Positions 50,911 through 60,478 of a stretch of DNA of 64,000 nucleotides are shown piece after piece (the stretch's first letter is position 1; the number at the start of each line of letters is the position of its first letter). The notes under the pieces were generated by a model. It did no database searches, was not told where the DNA came from, and saw only the letters and a list, made by a program, of their open reading frames with translations. This DNA comes from JACPYF01 sp947085525 (lineage in GTDB: Bacteria > Patescibacteriota > Saccharimonadia > Saccharimonadales > Saccharimonadaceae). The translations under genes and the position numbers were made by a program. The DNA is taken from positions 7,302 to 71,301 of the forward strand of contig CAMTWU010000007.1 of NCBI GenBank assembly GCA_947085525.1, in the 5' to 3' direction.

Positions 50911-51891
50911 ATGAAAATATCCACGAAAGAGCTCAGGAGCAAAGTAATCAATCTATTATCTAAAAATTTTTCACAGCAAGAAGCAGAGCGGATAGCAGAC
51001 TATTTGTTATGGGCGGATATGTCGGGTATCAATACTCAGGGCGTGATAAAACTGACTGGTACAGAACCATTACAAAATATACAGCCGTCTGGCGAAATCA
51101 GAATAGAACGTGAAACGAAGTTGTCGGCGTTGCTAGACGGCAACAAAAATCCCGCGCCCCTGGTTGCCCAGCAAGCAACTGATATCGCAATAGAAAAAGC
51201 TAAAGAGCATGGTTTTGCGATTGTTGGAGCTCATAATACATTTTCTAGTAATGGTGCTCAGGCGTATTATGTGGAGCGTATCTCAAAAGAAGATCTGATA
51301 GGTATAGTGTTATCTAGATCGCCAGGATCGACAGCACCTTTTAATTCTATTGATCCGTTGTTTGGTACGAACCCAGTTGGTTTTGGGTTTCCAACAGATG
51401 GCGAACCGTTGGTATTTGATATGGCAACATCAGCAATGACTTGGTACGGATTAGTACTAGCAAAGTCTCGTGGAGAAAAAATACCCAAAGGACTAGCAAT
51501 TGATAAAAACGGTGATTTTACCCAAGAACCAGCCGAAGTTATGGGCGGTGGTGCGCTATTGCCATTTGATAAAGGCTACAAAGGTTCTGGCATAGGAATG
51601 GTAGTCGAAATCATGGCTGGTCCATTAGCAGCATCAGCATACTGTGACTGTGAAACTTTCGATAAAGAATGGGGCAGTACTTTTATCGCAATTGACCCAA
51701 ATTTGCTGGTAGATATAGATAAGTTCAAGGCAAGTTGCACAGATTTAATCAGTATCATTAAAAAATCTCGTACCAAAAGTGCTGATGAAACGATACGTTT
51801 GCCTGGTGAGAGGGCTAGAAAATCATACCATGAAAGTCAAACTTCTGGGATGGTAGAAGTGGATAGTACTATATATGACAAATTGGTTTGA
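50911..51891 (+). CDS. Ldh2/malate-type NAD(P)-dependent oxidoreductase
   Basis: 326 aa of the malate/L-lactate dehydrogenase family (PF02615 type): HGFAIVGAHNTFSSNGAQAYYVERI, DPLFGTNPVGFGFPTDGEPLVFDMATSAM, and KGYKGSGIGMVVEIMAGPLA. The usual catalytic His of this family (in NH/GHxx near residue 110) is replaced around AHNTFSSNG, so the exact activity is uncertain. It overlaps the next gene by 17 nt. Confidence 0.85.
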   Translation: MKISTKELRSKVINLLSKNFSQQEAERIADYLLWADMSGINTQGVIKLTGTEPLQNIQPSGEIRIERETKLSALLDGNKNPAPLVAQQATDIAIEKAKEHGFAIVGAHNTFSSNGAQAYYVERISKEDLIGIVLSRSPGSTAPFNSIDPLFGTNPVGFGFPTDGEPLVFDMATSAMTWYGLVLAKSRGEKIPKGLAIDKNGDFTQEPAEVMGGGALLPFDKGYKGSGIGMVVEIMAGPLAASAYCDCETFDKEWGSTFIAIDPNLLVDIDKFKASCTDLISIIKKSRTKSADETIRLPGERARKSYHESQTSGMVEVDSTIYDKLV

Positions 51892-52834
51892 CGAACGACT
51901 AGGCGACACAAAAGATATTGATGCATTGCTGGTTAGAGTTGCTGAATATTTTAATGTAGGTAATTTGCAAAAGCACGAAATCATCACACTTGGCTTTGAA
52001 GACTATAATGTCAAGCTAGAAACAGATGCAGGAAGCTATGTAGTAAAAATTTTTGCAGTTGAAAATAGTGAGCTACGAGCGGGTAGATCTGAAAAGGTGT
52101 TGGCAGCTGCGATGAAAGCTAATATTGCTCATCCACACGTTTATTCTGGCAGTGAAGGATTAGTTTATCTAGATCAAGAAACTGGCTTGAGAGCTATATG
52201 TATGGATTTCGTGCAGGGTCATACATTCTACAAAACAGATCCACCGTCTGACGATCAGCTAAAAAAGATCATAGAGCAGGCAGTAAAAATCAATCAATTG
52301 GAGATCAACACAGAACACTATGCAGATGAGTGGTCGGTCACCAATATTGAGGCAATGTACGAAAGAACTCGTGGTGTAGTACCGCCGGAGAACAAAAAGC
52401 TGGTAGAACATGCGATAAATCTTTATAGGCAGATTCCTGTCGAGCAGCTACCAGTTTGCATTGTTCACGGTGACATTATAAAGAGCAATGTGATTGTTGA
52501 CGAATCAGGAACTCCATTTATAGTAGATTTCTCATGTACCAATATGTATCCGAGGGTACAAGAGCTATCTGCTATATGTGCTAATCTGCTGAACGGTGAT
52601 GGGCTTTCGGTTCGCCAGAGAAACCAAAAAGTTGTTGCTATGTATAAAGAATTCGGGGGAGAATTGGTAGAATTAGAGGTCAAATGGCTCTACAACTATA
52701 CAGCCGGTGCAATTGCGATGGAATACTTGGGTTGTCTCGCAGAAGTTATGGAATCGGGCGAAGATAACGAAGAGATTAGTTATTGGCGGGAACTAGGGTT
52801 ATCAGGTCTAAAATCTATAAATGGTATGATGTAG
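51875..52834 (+). CDS. APH-fold phosphotransferase
   Basis: 319 aa: GFEDYNVKLETDAGSYVVKIFA (ATP-binding loop with Lys), catalytic loop CIVHGDIIKSNVIVD and metal-binding DFSCTNMYPRVQEL. The fold covers choline/homoserine/aminoglycoside kinases. Its place inside the Ldh2/PNPOx operon points to small-molecule metabolism; antibiotic resistance is less likely. Confidence 0.85.
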   Translation: MTNWFDERLGDTKDIDALLVRVAEYFNVGNLQKHEIITLGFEDYNVKLETDAGSYVVKIFAVENSELRAGRSEKVLAAAMKANIAHPHVYSGSEGLVYLDQETGLRAICMDFVQGHTFYKTDPPSDDQLKKIIEQAVKINQLEINTEHYADEWSVTNIEAMYERTRGVVPPENKKLVEHAINLYRQIPVEQLPVCIVHGDIIKSNVIVDESGTPFIVDFSCTNMYPRVQELSAICANLLNGDGLSVRQRNQKVVAMYKEFGGELVELEVKWLYNYTAGAIAMEYLGCLAEVMESGEDNEEISYWRELGLSGLKSINGMM

Positions 52835-52837
52835 AAT

Positions 52838-53287
52838 ATGAATATCGAAAAAATAATACGCGAATATTTACCCGACATAATCCATATGTCGTTAGCAACA
52901 TCTACAGACAACAAACCCTGGGTGTGCGAAGTGCATTTTGCCTATGATGATGATTTGAACCTTTATTTCTTTTCAACAACAGATAGGCGACATTGCGAAG
53001 AGCTGCGCAACAACAAATTTGTTGCTGGAAATATTGTAAAGCAACATGCAATGGGTGAGAAACCATGCGGAGTTTATTTCGAAGGCGAAGCTGAGCAACT
53101 AGAGAATGTAGATGAAAATCATATCGCATACAAAACTTATGCCGAGCGCTATCCAAACTTTAGTCACTGGAGTAACTTGGGCGATGGGGGTAGACTATAT
53201 AAAATCAAAGTCACTAACTACTATGTATTTGACGTGACAGGCAAAGTGCAGCCACCAGGCAAGCACCAACTACCTTGGTCAAAGTAG
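52838..53287 (+). CDS. Pyridoxamine-phosphate-oxidase-like flavoprotein
   Basis: 149 aa split-barrel: IHMSLATSTDNKPWVCEVHFAYDDDLNLYFFSTTDRRHCEELRNN is typical of PNPOx-like FMN or F420 binders. The C-terminus is too short for true PdxH. It starts 3 nt after the kinase stop and closes the three-gene operon 50911-53287. Confidence 0.85.
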   Translation: MNIEKIIREYLPDIIHMSLATSTDNKPWVCEVHFAYDDDLNLYFFSTTDRRHCEELRNNKFVAGNIVKQHAMGEKPCGVYFEGEAEQLENVDENHIAYKTYAERYPNFSHWSNLGDGGRLYKIKVTNYYVFDVTGKVQPPGKHQLPWSK

Positions 53288-53320
53288 TATAATGTAGGTA
53301 GGAAGAATTAGGAGGGTTAA

Positions 53321-53821
53321 ATGGGTTTTTTAGATGGACTAGGTAGATTAGTACAAGGTAAGCCTGTGTTTGAGGTTCCGCAAGACAACCACACAGAAAA
53401 TCCACCGAAAGATGAAAACAACGATGAGGCTCCAACTGAGAAAACAGCACCAATTTCAGGGCCAAAGATTATTCCTACAGTCATGATCGAGCGGAGTGGT
53501 TATAACAATAGTGGATCGCATACTCGTATAACCGCGAATATTAAAAATCAGTCAGATCAGAACATTGAACTAGATAAGATTCGTCTGCTAGGCACCTCAT
53601 ATGAGCTGGATATGCCACTGCGAGCGGGCGAGAGTCGCGAGGTTAATATATTTGAAGGCAATAGACCTAACCATAATAATCATGATGACGCCTATCTGGT
53701 GTACAAAAACGATGCTGGGGACTATTTTGAGAGCTACCACACGGTCGAGTTTCGCAAAGAAAACGACGACACATACAATATCTATAGTTTTCGTTTTGTC
53801 GGCCCAGTTAGAGACGTATAA
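53321..53821 (+). CDS. Hypothetical beta-rich protein
   Basis: 166 aa with AGGAGGG 4-5 nt before the ATG and a TATAAT box at 53288-53293. A disordered acidic linker (NHTENPPKDENNDEAPTEKT, residues 25-44) is followed by a beta-sandwich-like domain (TRITANIKNQSDQNIELDKIRLLGTSYELDMPLRAGESREVNIFEG). No signal peptide. Not recognised. Confidence 0.6.
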   Translation: MGFLDGLGRLVQGKPVFEVPQDNHTENPPKDENNDEAPTEKTAPISGPKIIPTVMIERSGYNNSGSHTRITANIKNQSDQNIELDKIRLLGTSYELDMPLRAGESREVNIFEGNRPNHNNHDDAYLVYKNDAGDYFESYHTVEFRKENDDTYNIYSFRFVGPVRDV

Positions 53822-53856
53822 GACCAAAGTCAGCAACCTGCTACAATAGTATTCAT

Positions 53857-54297
53857 ATGAAAAACGATGAGTACCCACTAACTGCCGAAGAATTCCAATC
53901 AATATACAGCAAAGTCCCTAGGCTTTGTGTTGAGGTAGTGGTAAAGAATGAAAAAGGCGTACTACTGACACTGAGGAGCATTGAACCATTTAAAGATTTT
54001 TGGCACTTTCCTGGCGGCACAGTGTATTTTCATGAAACAGCACTAGATGCCGTCAAGCGCATAGCCAAAAATGAACTTGGGATTGAAGTTGTGAATGCTA
54101 AGTTTATGAACTATCTAGAATATCCTAGCTATACGAAAACTCAGGGGTGGCCTGTCAGCTTGGCGTTTGTTATAGAAGATTACGAAGGTGATATCACACT
54201 CAACCATGAAGCAACCGAGGCAAAATTTTTCGCAACACCTCCAGAAAATACACACCCCATGCATGGCGAATTCCTGCGGACTTTGTTACAGGATTAA
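53857..54297 (+). CDS. NUDIX protein, GDP-mannose-hydrolase-like box
   Basis: 146 aa. The Nudix box reads GGTVYFHETALDAVKRIAKNELGIEV: the RE of REUxEE is RI, and EE is NE. This is the degenerate pattern of GDP-mannose mannosyl hydrolase (Gmm), which cleaves the glycosidic bond and not the pyrophosphate. A sugar-nucleotide substrate is likely but not proven. TACAAT precedes the ATG by about 10 nt. Confidence 0.8.
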   Translation: MKNDEYPLTAEEFQSIYSKVPRLCVEVVVKNEKGVLLTLRSIEPFKDFWHFPGGTVYFHETALDAVKRIAKNELGIEVVNAKFMNYLEYPSYTKTQGWPVSLAFVIEDYEGDITLNHEATEAKFFATPPENTHPMHGEFLRTLLQD

Positions 54298-54370
54298 TAG
54301 ATAGCTATAGAACTTATGCTTGCATGAAGTGCCAAGTATTAATACAGTGGGGCTATAAACGGAGTAAATC

Positions 54371-54844
54371 ATGGCTAGCGAAAAATTAGAACCAGTAGAA
54401 GTTGCTAAAGGTAGGCTAGAAGATGTAGAAACAAGACTAACAGTTTGGGCTAAGACAGTAGACGCAGATAGTATTACTATACACAGTCTCAGAGATAATG
54501 ATTTTGCATTTTCGGCCGAAGAAATTGAAGAGCTGATAGATAGTGCGCAAAAAGAAGGTTTTTCTATAATACTAGAGGTGGGTGAAGATGCTGTAGATAC
54601 AATAACACTCACTAAGGGTGCGTATGACTTTATATCACCAGAGCCTAGAAAGCCAATAGAACCTGGTGAGACTATAGAGCTCAAGACAGCCGAGTCGTTG
54701 ATTCCTGCTGGTACCTTCCCGGGTCAATCCGAATCTAGAAAAAAGACCTTTGTGGGTGAAATTAGCAGGAAAATTGAACTAGGTGATTTAGCCAGAGCTT
54801 TAGGTAGTGGCGCTAGGTTGAGAATCAAGCTCGACGAAAGCTAA
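54371..54844 (+). CDS. Hypothetical protein
   Basis: 157 aa; CGGAG 7 nt before the ATG. The N-terminus forms a helix (LEPVEVAKGRLEDVETRLTVWAKTVDADSITIHSLRD); the rest is mixed. No motif recognised. Confidence 0.55.
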   Translation: MASEKLEPVEVAKGRLEDVETRLTVWAKTVDADSITIHSLRDNDFAFSAEEIEELIDSAQKEGFSIILEVGEDAVDTITLTKGAYDFISPEPRKPIEPGETIELKTAESLIPAGTFPGQSESRKKTFVGEISRKIELGDLARALGSGARLRIKLDES

Positions 54845-54895
54845 TTACAGCCCAAAGCTTTTAAAACACAATAAAATCGCGTACACTGTATGCAG

Positions 54896-55441
54896 ATGAG
54901 CGCAATAGACTTTGAGGGAATAAAGGTTACATCTGAGCACAAAGAAAACGGTGCGTGGTGGGGTGACGCCAAAGAAATAGACGGTGTGACGATAGATGAG
55001 CGAGCGGATACTGCTACGGGTGTAGGGGTATTGTTTGCTGGGAAAGCTGCGGTTGATATTGTCCGGCGCGGATACTCGTTTGCTGACCCTACGCGGGATG
55101 AACCTGATTTGGATCCCAGTAGCTTTGCTGATGAGCGGCTAGTCGAGGGAGTCCTATTGCGACCCCATGGTATACATGCATTTCAACGTCATGTTTCGCT
55201 CGGTGTAGGTTTATTTTCGCCCGACAGCGAAGCGAACAAGCCTTTTGGCTTGGTTGTGCCTGGTAAAGGAACGATACTGCATCGGGATGGGGTGGGTGAT
55301 TTCGATAAAATGGTAGCTGAAGCACGTGAACAAGGCCTATTGGACAAGCCAATTGATTTTCAAATTGCTAGCAAAGCTATTGGTATTTGTGCTGAATACG
55401 CAAAACTGCCACAAAACAGTGGTGTACTGGCTCTGCGATAG
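54896..55441 (+). CDS. Hypothetical protein
   Basis: 181 aa from ATG 54896 (8 nt after TACACT; ATG 54890 is also in frame but too close to the -10). A compact alpha/beta sequence with LVVPGKGTILHRDGVGDFDKMVAEAREQGL. No family recognised. Confidence 0.55.
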   Translation: MSAIDFEGIKVTSEHKENGAWWGDAKEIDGVTIDERADTATGVGVLFAGKAAVDIVRRGYSFADPTRDEPDLDPSSFADERLVEGVLLRPHGIHAFQRHVSLGVGLFSPDSEANKPFGLVVPGKGTILHRDGVGDFDKMVAEAREQGLLDKPIDFQIASKAIGICAEYAKLPQNSGVLALR

Positions 55442-55523
55442 TCAGTATCCTGGCTTTTTTGACGTAAAGTTATATAATTAGAACAAAGAGTGGGCAAGAT
55501 ATCAACTAGAGCGGAGTTTTGCA

Positions 55524-56558
55524 GTGCCACAAGCGAAAAAGACATTATCACAAGAGGTTAAGGCTTTGAAAGCAGAGAATAGGCGACTCAAAAAACAACT
55601 AGCTGCTGTGCAACAAACAAAACAGTCTAGCAAATGGCGAACAGCATTGATCGTCCTACTAGCTGGTATAACTGGTGCGATTCTGATTAGTGCGAACTTG
55701 TTGTTTTGGTCTGCCCGAACAGTTATCGAGTCTGACAGATATCGCGACACAGCCCAATCTATAATCGAGAAACCATCTGTTCAAAAGGCAATTGCCGATA
55801 GAACAACCGAAAGAATATTCGAACGTATAGATACAGAACAACTACTAGTAGAAAACTTACCACCCCGCGTACAGTTTGCTGCGCCGACTCTGGCACAACA
55901 GATAGAAACATTCACAAATACCAAAGCTCGACAGATCACTGCAAGCGAAAGGTTCGAGGACGTGTGGGTGAGTGCAAACGTTGCTGCGCATGATAGGTTC
56001 ATATCGGCTATCCGAGATTCAAAAGGGGATGGCACGGTCAATATTTCGGATGTGTACACAAAATTGACTCAGCGATTACAGGGGACAAAGCTATAATTTT
56101 TGCAAAATGTAGAGCTGCCTAGCAATATTGGATCAATCCAAATCTTGGATGCACCGTGGCTACCGTCGGCACGCTATGTAGTGATTAATCTCGATATGCT
56201 GCGTATTGTCACGACTCTATTGTTCATTTTACTGACATTACTGATTGTTTACATTGCACGAAACCGTCGCAAGATCGCTCTGAAACTCGGCGTATTTTAT
56301 GCAGTATTGATGTTGATCACACTTGTTGCTGTTCGTATAGCCCAAACCGTTACTACAAACCAAGTTGATCCAAAATATCAAACAGCCGCAGGTGATGCGT
56401 ACCAGGCAGTATTGTCGCCATTTGTAGTGCAAACCTCATGGCTGTTAGCTCTAGGTGTTATTGTTGCATTTATTGCGTGGATCATCGGTCCAGGCAAGAA
56501 CGCAACCAAGGTTAGAAAGTCATTCAACTCATTGCGAGCGAAAGTTACCCGCAAATAA
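55524..56558 (+). pseudogene. Membrane protein split by one in-frame stop
   Basis: From GTG 55524 the frame runs 190 codons, meets TAA at 56094-56096, then continues in the same frame for another 153 codons to 56558. The first half has a coiled coil, a membrane helix (about 41-63) and an extracytoplasmic domain (ESDRYRDTAQSIIEKPSVQKAIADRTTERIFERIDTEQLL); the second half continues that domain and adds three membrane helices. As I recall, actinobacterial homologues of this layout are single proteins, so a nonsense mutation (or sequencing error) is likely. A new start at TTG 56100 is possible but lacks a ribosome-binding site. Confidence 0.65.
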
Positions 56559-56561
56559 GAT

Positions 56562-56789
56562 CTAGCGCTTTTTGATCATCAGTGCAAGGTTCGAAATATA
56601 ATGTTCCGGATTGACTGTTTTGTGAGCGCGCAGGTAGGCGAGGTGACGTTCGATAAATGGTAGACGACTATCTGGCCATTCGGTAGCAGCAGGGCTATAG
56701 ATACTCTCGGACTTCATAGATGGATCGTTTTCCAGGACTTTGAGCCTGGTGATGATTTCTTCCTCTGACATGGTGGATACGGTTGCCAT
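56562..56789 (-). CDS. Small hypothetical protein
   Basis: 75 aa, ATG 56789 overlapping by one base (TAATG) the stop of the Lys-rich small ORF upstream on the minus strand. Helical with a basic end (ALMIKKR). It has a conserved look but no recognised family. Confidence 0.6.
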   Translation of the reverse strand: MATVSTMSEEEIITRLKVLENDPSMKSESIYSPAATEWPDSRLPFIERHLAYLRAHKTVNPEHYISNLALMIKKR

Positions 56790-56851
56790 TAGCTTGTAGC
56801 CACTTTCTTTTTCTTTTTCACTTCTTTTCGCTTGTTTTGACCTTTTGACAT
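56789..56851 (-). CDS. Lysine-rich micro-protein
   Basis: 20 codons on the minus strand from ATG 56851 to TAA 56789-56791: MSKGQNKRKEVKKKKKVATS. The TAATG junction with the next gene indicates coupled translation. Similar very short Lys-rich proteins beginning MSKG.NK..EVKK are familiar from other bacteria, though usually unannotated. A purine-rich leader (GGTTGAGAG) lies upstream. Confidence 0.5.
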   Translation of the reverse strand: MSKGQNKRKEVKKKKKVATS

Positions 56852-56973
56852 ATGACTCTCAACCTTTCCGTTAGTGCAATGCACTGTATATACATCTATT
56901 ATGCGCCTTTTATGCCAAATAACCTAATCTGTAAAAGCATTAGTACTATAAATTTTGATCAAAATATTGTATT

Positions 56974-57585
56974 ATGAAAGTTAAAGTTATGGTCAAAATA
57001 GAAGGAAGTCAAACCATCGAGGGCATGTCCCGTGAAGATGTATTCGATGCTGGGTCGCTAGCAGAGAACTTACCGAAAGACTTAAAATTAATTGAACTAT
57101 CACCAAAAGAAGAAATACTACAAAACGGCACCGAAATCGATGTCGTTTTAACTATCCCGAAACTACCAAAATTACCAAGGTTACCAGGTTTACCAAAGCA
57201 AGTGGCAGATTTGATTGGTGGTGGTCAACATAGTATTTCAGCAGAAGTTAAAGAATGTGATCCTGGCCGATCAATGCTAATCAAGGGTGAATCAGATATT
57301 GCTAGCACTGCACTGTTGCTCAAGCTACGTGAGAAAAGAAATGGTCAGGATACAGAGGTTACCCACAAGCTAGAGGTTGATATTAAAGATTTGAACATGT
57401 TTCTTAAAAGAGCTGTCGAAACGATATTAAGGGTTCCTATGGACCTCGAAGTAAAACTTTTTAGTAAACAACATATTGAGAATATAATTGATTATTATGA
57501 GGCGCTTGCTGTACCTTTAGATACTAATAGCACTAAGGTGAATCCTGACATACAGCCTGATTCTGACGCAGCTGTTGCTGCATGA
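56974..57585 (+). CDS. Hypothetical protein, SRPBCC-like lipid-binding fold possible
   Basis: 203 aa. N-terminal KVKVMVKIEGSQTIEGMSREDVFD resembles SRPBCC starts. Residues 61-75 contain a Leu-Pro-Lys/Arg/Gly repeat (PKLPKLPRLPGLPKQ), and the C-terminal half is alpha/beta. A TATTGTATT region precedes the ATG. Weak assignment. Confidence 0.5.
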   Translation: MKVKVMVKIEGSQTIEGMSREDVFDAGSLAENLPKDLKLIELSPKEEILQNGTEIDVVLTIPKLPKLPRLPGLPKQVADLIGGGQHSISAEVKECDPGRSMLIKGESDIASTALLLKLREKRNGQDTEVTHKLEVDIKDLNMFLKRAVETILRVPMDLEVKLFSKQHIENIIDYYEALAVPLDTNSTKVNPDIQPDSDAAVAA

Positions 57586-57636
57586 ACAGTATATATCTGT
57601 TAAAATAATTGTAACAATTATAGGGGAGTGCTGAAC

Positions 57637-60374
57637 ATGCGTCTAAAGTTACCGTTTCTAAAGAAAAAACAAGAAAAGTTAAGTCCATTACAAAAATTTA
57701 GTCTGTATTTTTTTCAGCGACCGCGCAAGACCGCACTATTATTCTTGATAGTTGTTTTGTTTGGTGCTGCTAGCTATACCACGCTGTTAAACGCGAAGGT
57801 TTCCCTAGTATTGAGACGCCAGTAGCGTCCGGACAGGGCAGCTACATGGTAGGTGATCCAGCAAAAGTCGATAACGAAGTCGCAAAACCCCTCAGTGAAT
57901 ACTTGCTGAAACAAGATGGTGTCAAAGCTGTCACAACTAGCAGTCTAGACAACTTTTACACTGCATTCATCTCGTTTGATGAAGGTGTCGATGCAGCAAA
58001 ACGCAGCTCGCAACTACAGACCGCTGTCAAAGACGCCAATATATTGCCAGATCAAGCAACGCTGAAAATCGAAGCACTGAAATTTGGCTTTACTATGCGC
58101 GGTGACGATATGGTTGTTTCGTTTTATGCAAAGAAAAATCAAGTTAGCAATGCCGAACTGGTAGAAAAAGCCAAACTCGCTGCCGAGTTCATAAATGACC
58201 AGGATTTAGAGCTAGTCAAAGAGGCGTCTATCATAGACCAGTACCAGACAGCAACCAACCCATTCACGGGACAATCTCAGACTACGCAGCAATCGTTCGA
58301 GCGCTATGGTGTGCGCAAACATGACGAGACGAAATTTTACAGCGCTGTAGTTATCGGTATCGAGGCAGCAGACAAAGCCGACAACCTGAAACTAAACGAA
58401 GAGGTACAGGCAGCCGTCGACAAGCTGAATGACAAAGAGAAATTTGATGGATACAAAGCGGTTATCAGTGCTAGCTATGCTCCACAAATCAACCAACAGA
58501 TTGATGAACTGCAAAAAGTACTACTAGAAGGTCTAGTTGCTGTGCTAATTGTTGGCTCTTTGGTTATTGCAGTCCGAGCTTCTGTCATAACCGTCATCTC
58601 TATGTTCACCGTTATTGCGATAACAAACGGCGTGCTATACCTCGCGGGTTATTCGCTCAACACGATTACATTATTTGGTCTGATCCTAGGTCTATCATTG
58701 ATCGTTGATGACACTATCATCATGGTTGAGGCTATCGATGCCCAACGTCGCAAGAGAAAGAATGCCGACGAGGTCATCACAACCGCAACGCGCAAAGTAG
58801 GGCAGGCGATGATAGCAGCGACTTCTACAGCCGCGCTTAGCTTTGCACCGTTGTTATTTGTGGGCGGCATATTAGGGAGCTTTATCCAGGCGATACCGAT
58901 CACGATCATATCAGCGTTGATCATCAGCTTGCTAGTTGCGCTGATATTTATCCCGCTATTTGCTAGGTTCATATTGCTAGGCAAAGACCAGTTGGGTAAC
59001 AAAGGTCACAAAGATCTGTCAGCTGGATTTGAGGCAAAGATCGCTGAGTTCATTGCAAAGCCAATGTTGTGGGCGCGTCATTCAAAAATTAAGCTAGCTG
59101 GGGTAGGTATCGTAGCTGTATTGATCGGCTTTGGATTTATTGCTGCCGGTGGTTATTTCTTCCAAAAGGTCACATTCAACATTTTCCCTGCATCCAAAGA
59201 CGCTAACCAAATATCTGTCGTACTGGATTTTCCGGCGGGTACAAGCATAGAAACAGCACAGCAGGTGACCAACAAGGCTAATAAATTGGTTGGTAATGAA
59301 CTTGGTTCAAACTTTGTCAGAGCCACCAATAGTGGTATGGCAGACAACAAGACAACGACTCTGAGTGTTGATTTGGTTGATTACAACGAACGTGAAGTAA
59401 AAGCACCGGAAATCGTAGATGACCTGAAGAAAGAACTTGATGATTTTGATGGTGCAAAGGTCAGCGTGTCACAGGTAGATGCAGGCCCGCCAGCATCTGA
59501 TTTTGGCGCACAAATAGATACCAGTCAGAACCGTGAAGCTTCTGAACGACTGGCAAATGACGTGGCAGCGTACCTAAAAGATGTAAAGTTGGAGCGTCCT
59601 GATGGCTCGATTGCAAAGATTGAAAGTGTATCAGTGGCAAACACCAGTATCTTTACACGAACAGACAACAAGCCATACATTGCGGTAACGGCTCAGTTCG
59701 TCGATGACGATACGACCACACTAGTGACTTTGGCAAAGACAGCAGTCGAAAAAGAATTTGATGCAGAGAAAATCAAATCATACGGTCTATCTGACGATAC
59801 AATTAGTTTCAACTTTGGTCAGGAAGACGAAAACCAAGACAGTTTTGCAACAATGGCATTCGCATTCCCGATTTTGCTATGTGTGATATACGTACTGTTG
59901 GCGGCGCAATTTAGAAGCTTCTTGCAGCCACTACTAATCTTTATGGCAATTCCATTTAGCTTGTTCGGTATAACACTTGGGCTATACCTCACCGATAACG
60001 CCTTTAGTTTCTTTGCGATGTTAGGGTTCTTTGCCTTGATCGGTCTGAGTCTGAAAAACACGATCCTGCTGACAGATTATGCCAACCAATCACGTAGGGC
60101 AGGTATGGGCGCGGTAGATGCCGCTCACGAAGCATTAGCAGAACGATTCCGCCCGCTCATCGCAACCAGCTTTACCGCAGTTGTATCCCTGATCCCACTA
60201 GCTATATCTAGTCCATTCTGGGAAGGTTTGGCGGTCGTACTGATCTTTGGTCTACTATCGAGCACATTCCTCGTGATCACAGTATTCCCATACTATTACC
60301 TGGGTGCAGAATATATGCGATCAGTATTCCGACGACAGGTGACAAACCGCGTGCGTCGTCTATTCGTTAGCTGA
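57637..60374 (+). CDS. RND-family efflux permease with a -1 frameshift
   Basis: From ATG 57637 (GGGGAG 8 nt upstream) the frame encodes the cytoplasmic start and first membrane helix, then stops at TAG 57823-57825. The -1 frame takes over at G-TTA-AAC (57786-57792), restoring R-E-G-F-P-S-I-E-T-P and continuing to 60374, about 912 aa in total. AcrB-type topology with two blocks of membrane helices (LEGLVAVLIVGSLVIAV ... LGLSLIVDDTIIMVEAI; PILLCVIYVLLAAQF ... LIGLSLKNTILLTDY) and two extracytoplasmic loops; the central Asp pair sits in IVDDT. It is either a one-base loss in an A run or a programmed frameshift. Confidence 0.85.
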
Positions 60375-60377
60375 ATC

Positions 60378-60473
60378 GCTTGATAAAGATTACGCTCGAG
60401 TACACGCATCCACCGGGGCAATGTGGATGCGCTCCTCGGGAAACGAGAGCCCTCGCTTAAATCTTTATCAAGC
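60378..60473 (+). ncRNA. Three-way-junction RNA element, copy 3
   Basis: P1: 60378-60391 with 60460-60473 (14 pairs, unrelated in sequence to copies 1 and 2). Junction CTCGAGTACA. P2: 60405-60413 with 60423-60431 (9 bp) and loop CGGGGCAAT. Linker CTC. P3 CTC/GAG with loop GGGAAACGA (identical to copy 1). Junction CCCTCG. It starts 4 nt after the RND stop codon. Confidence 0.8.
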
Positions 60474-60478
60474 TTATC

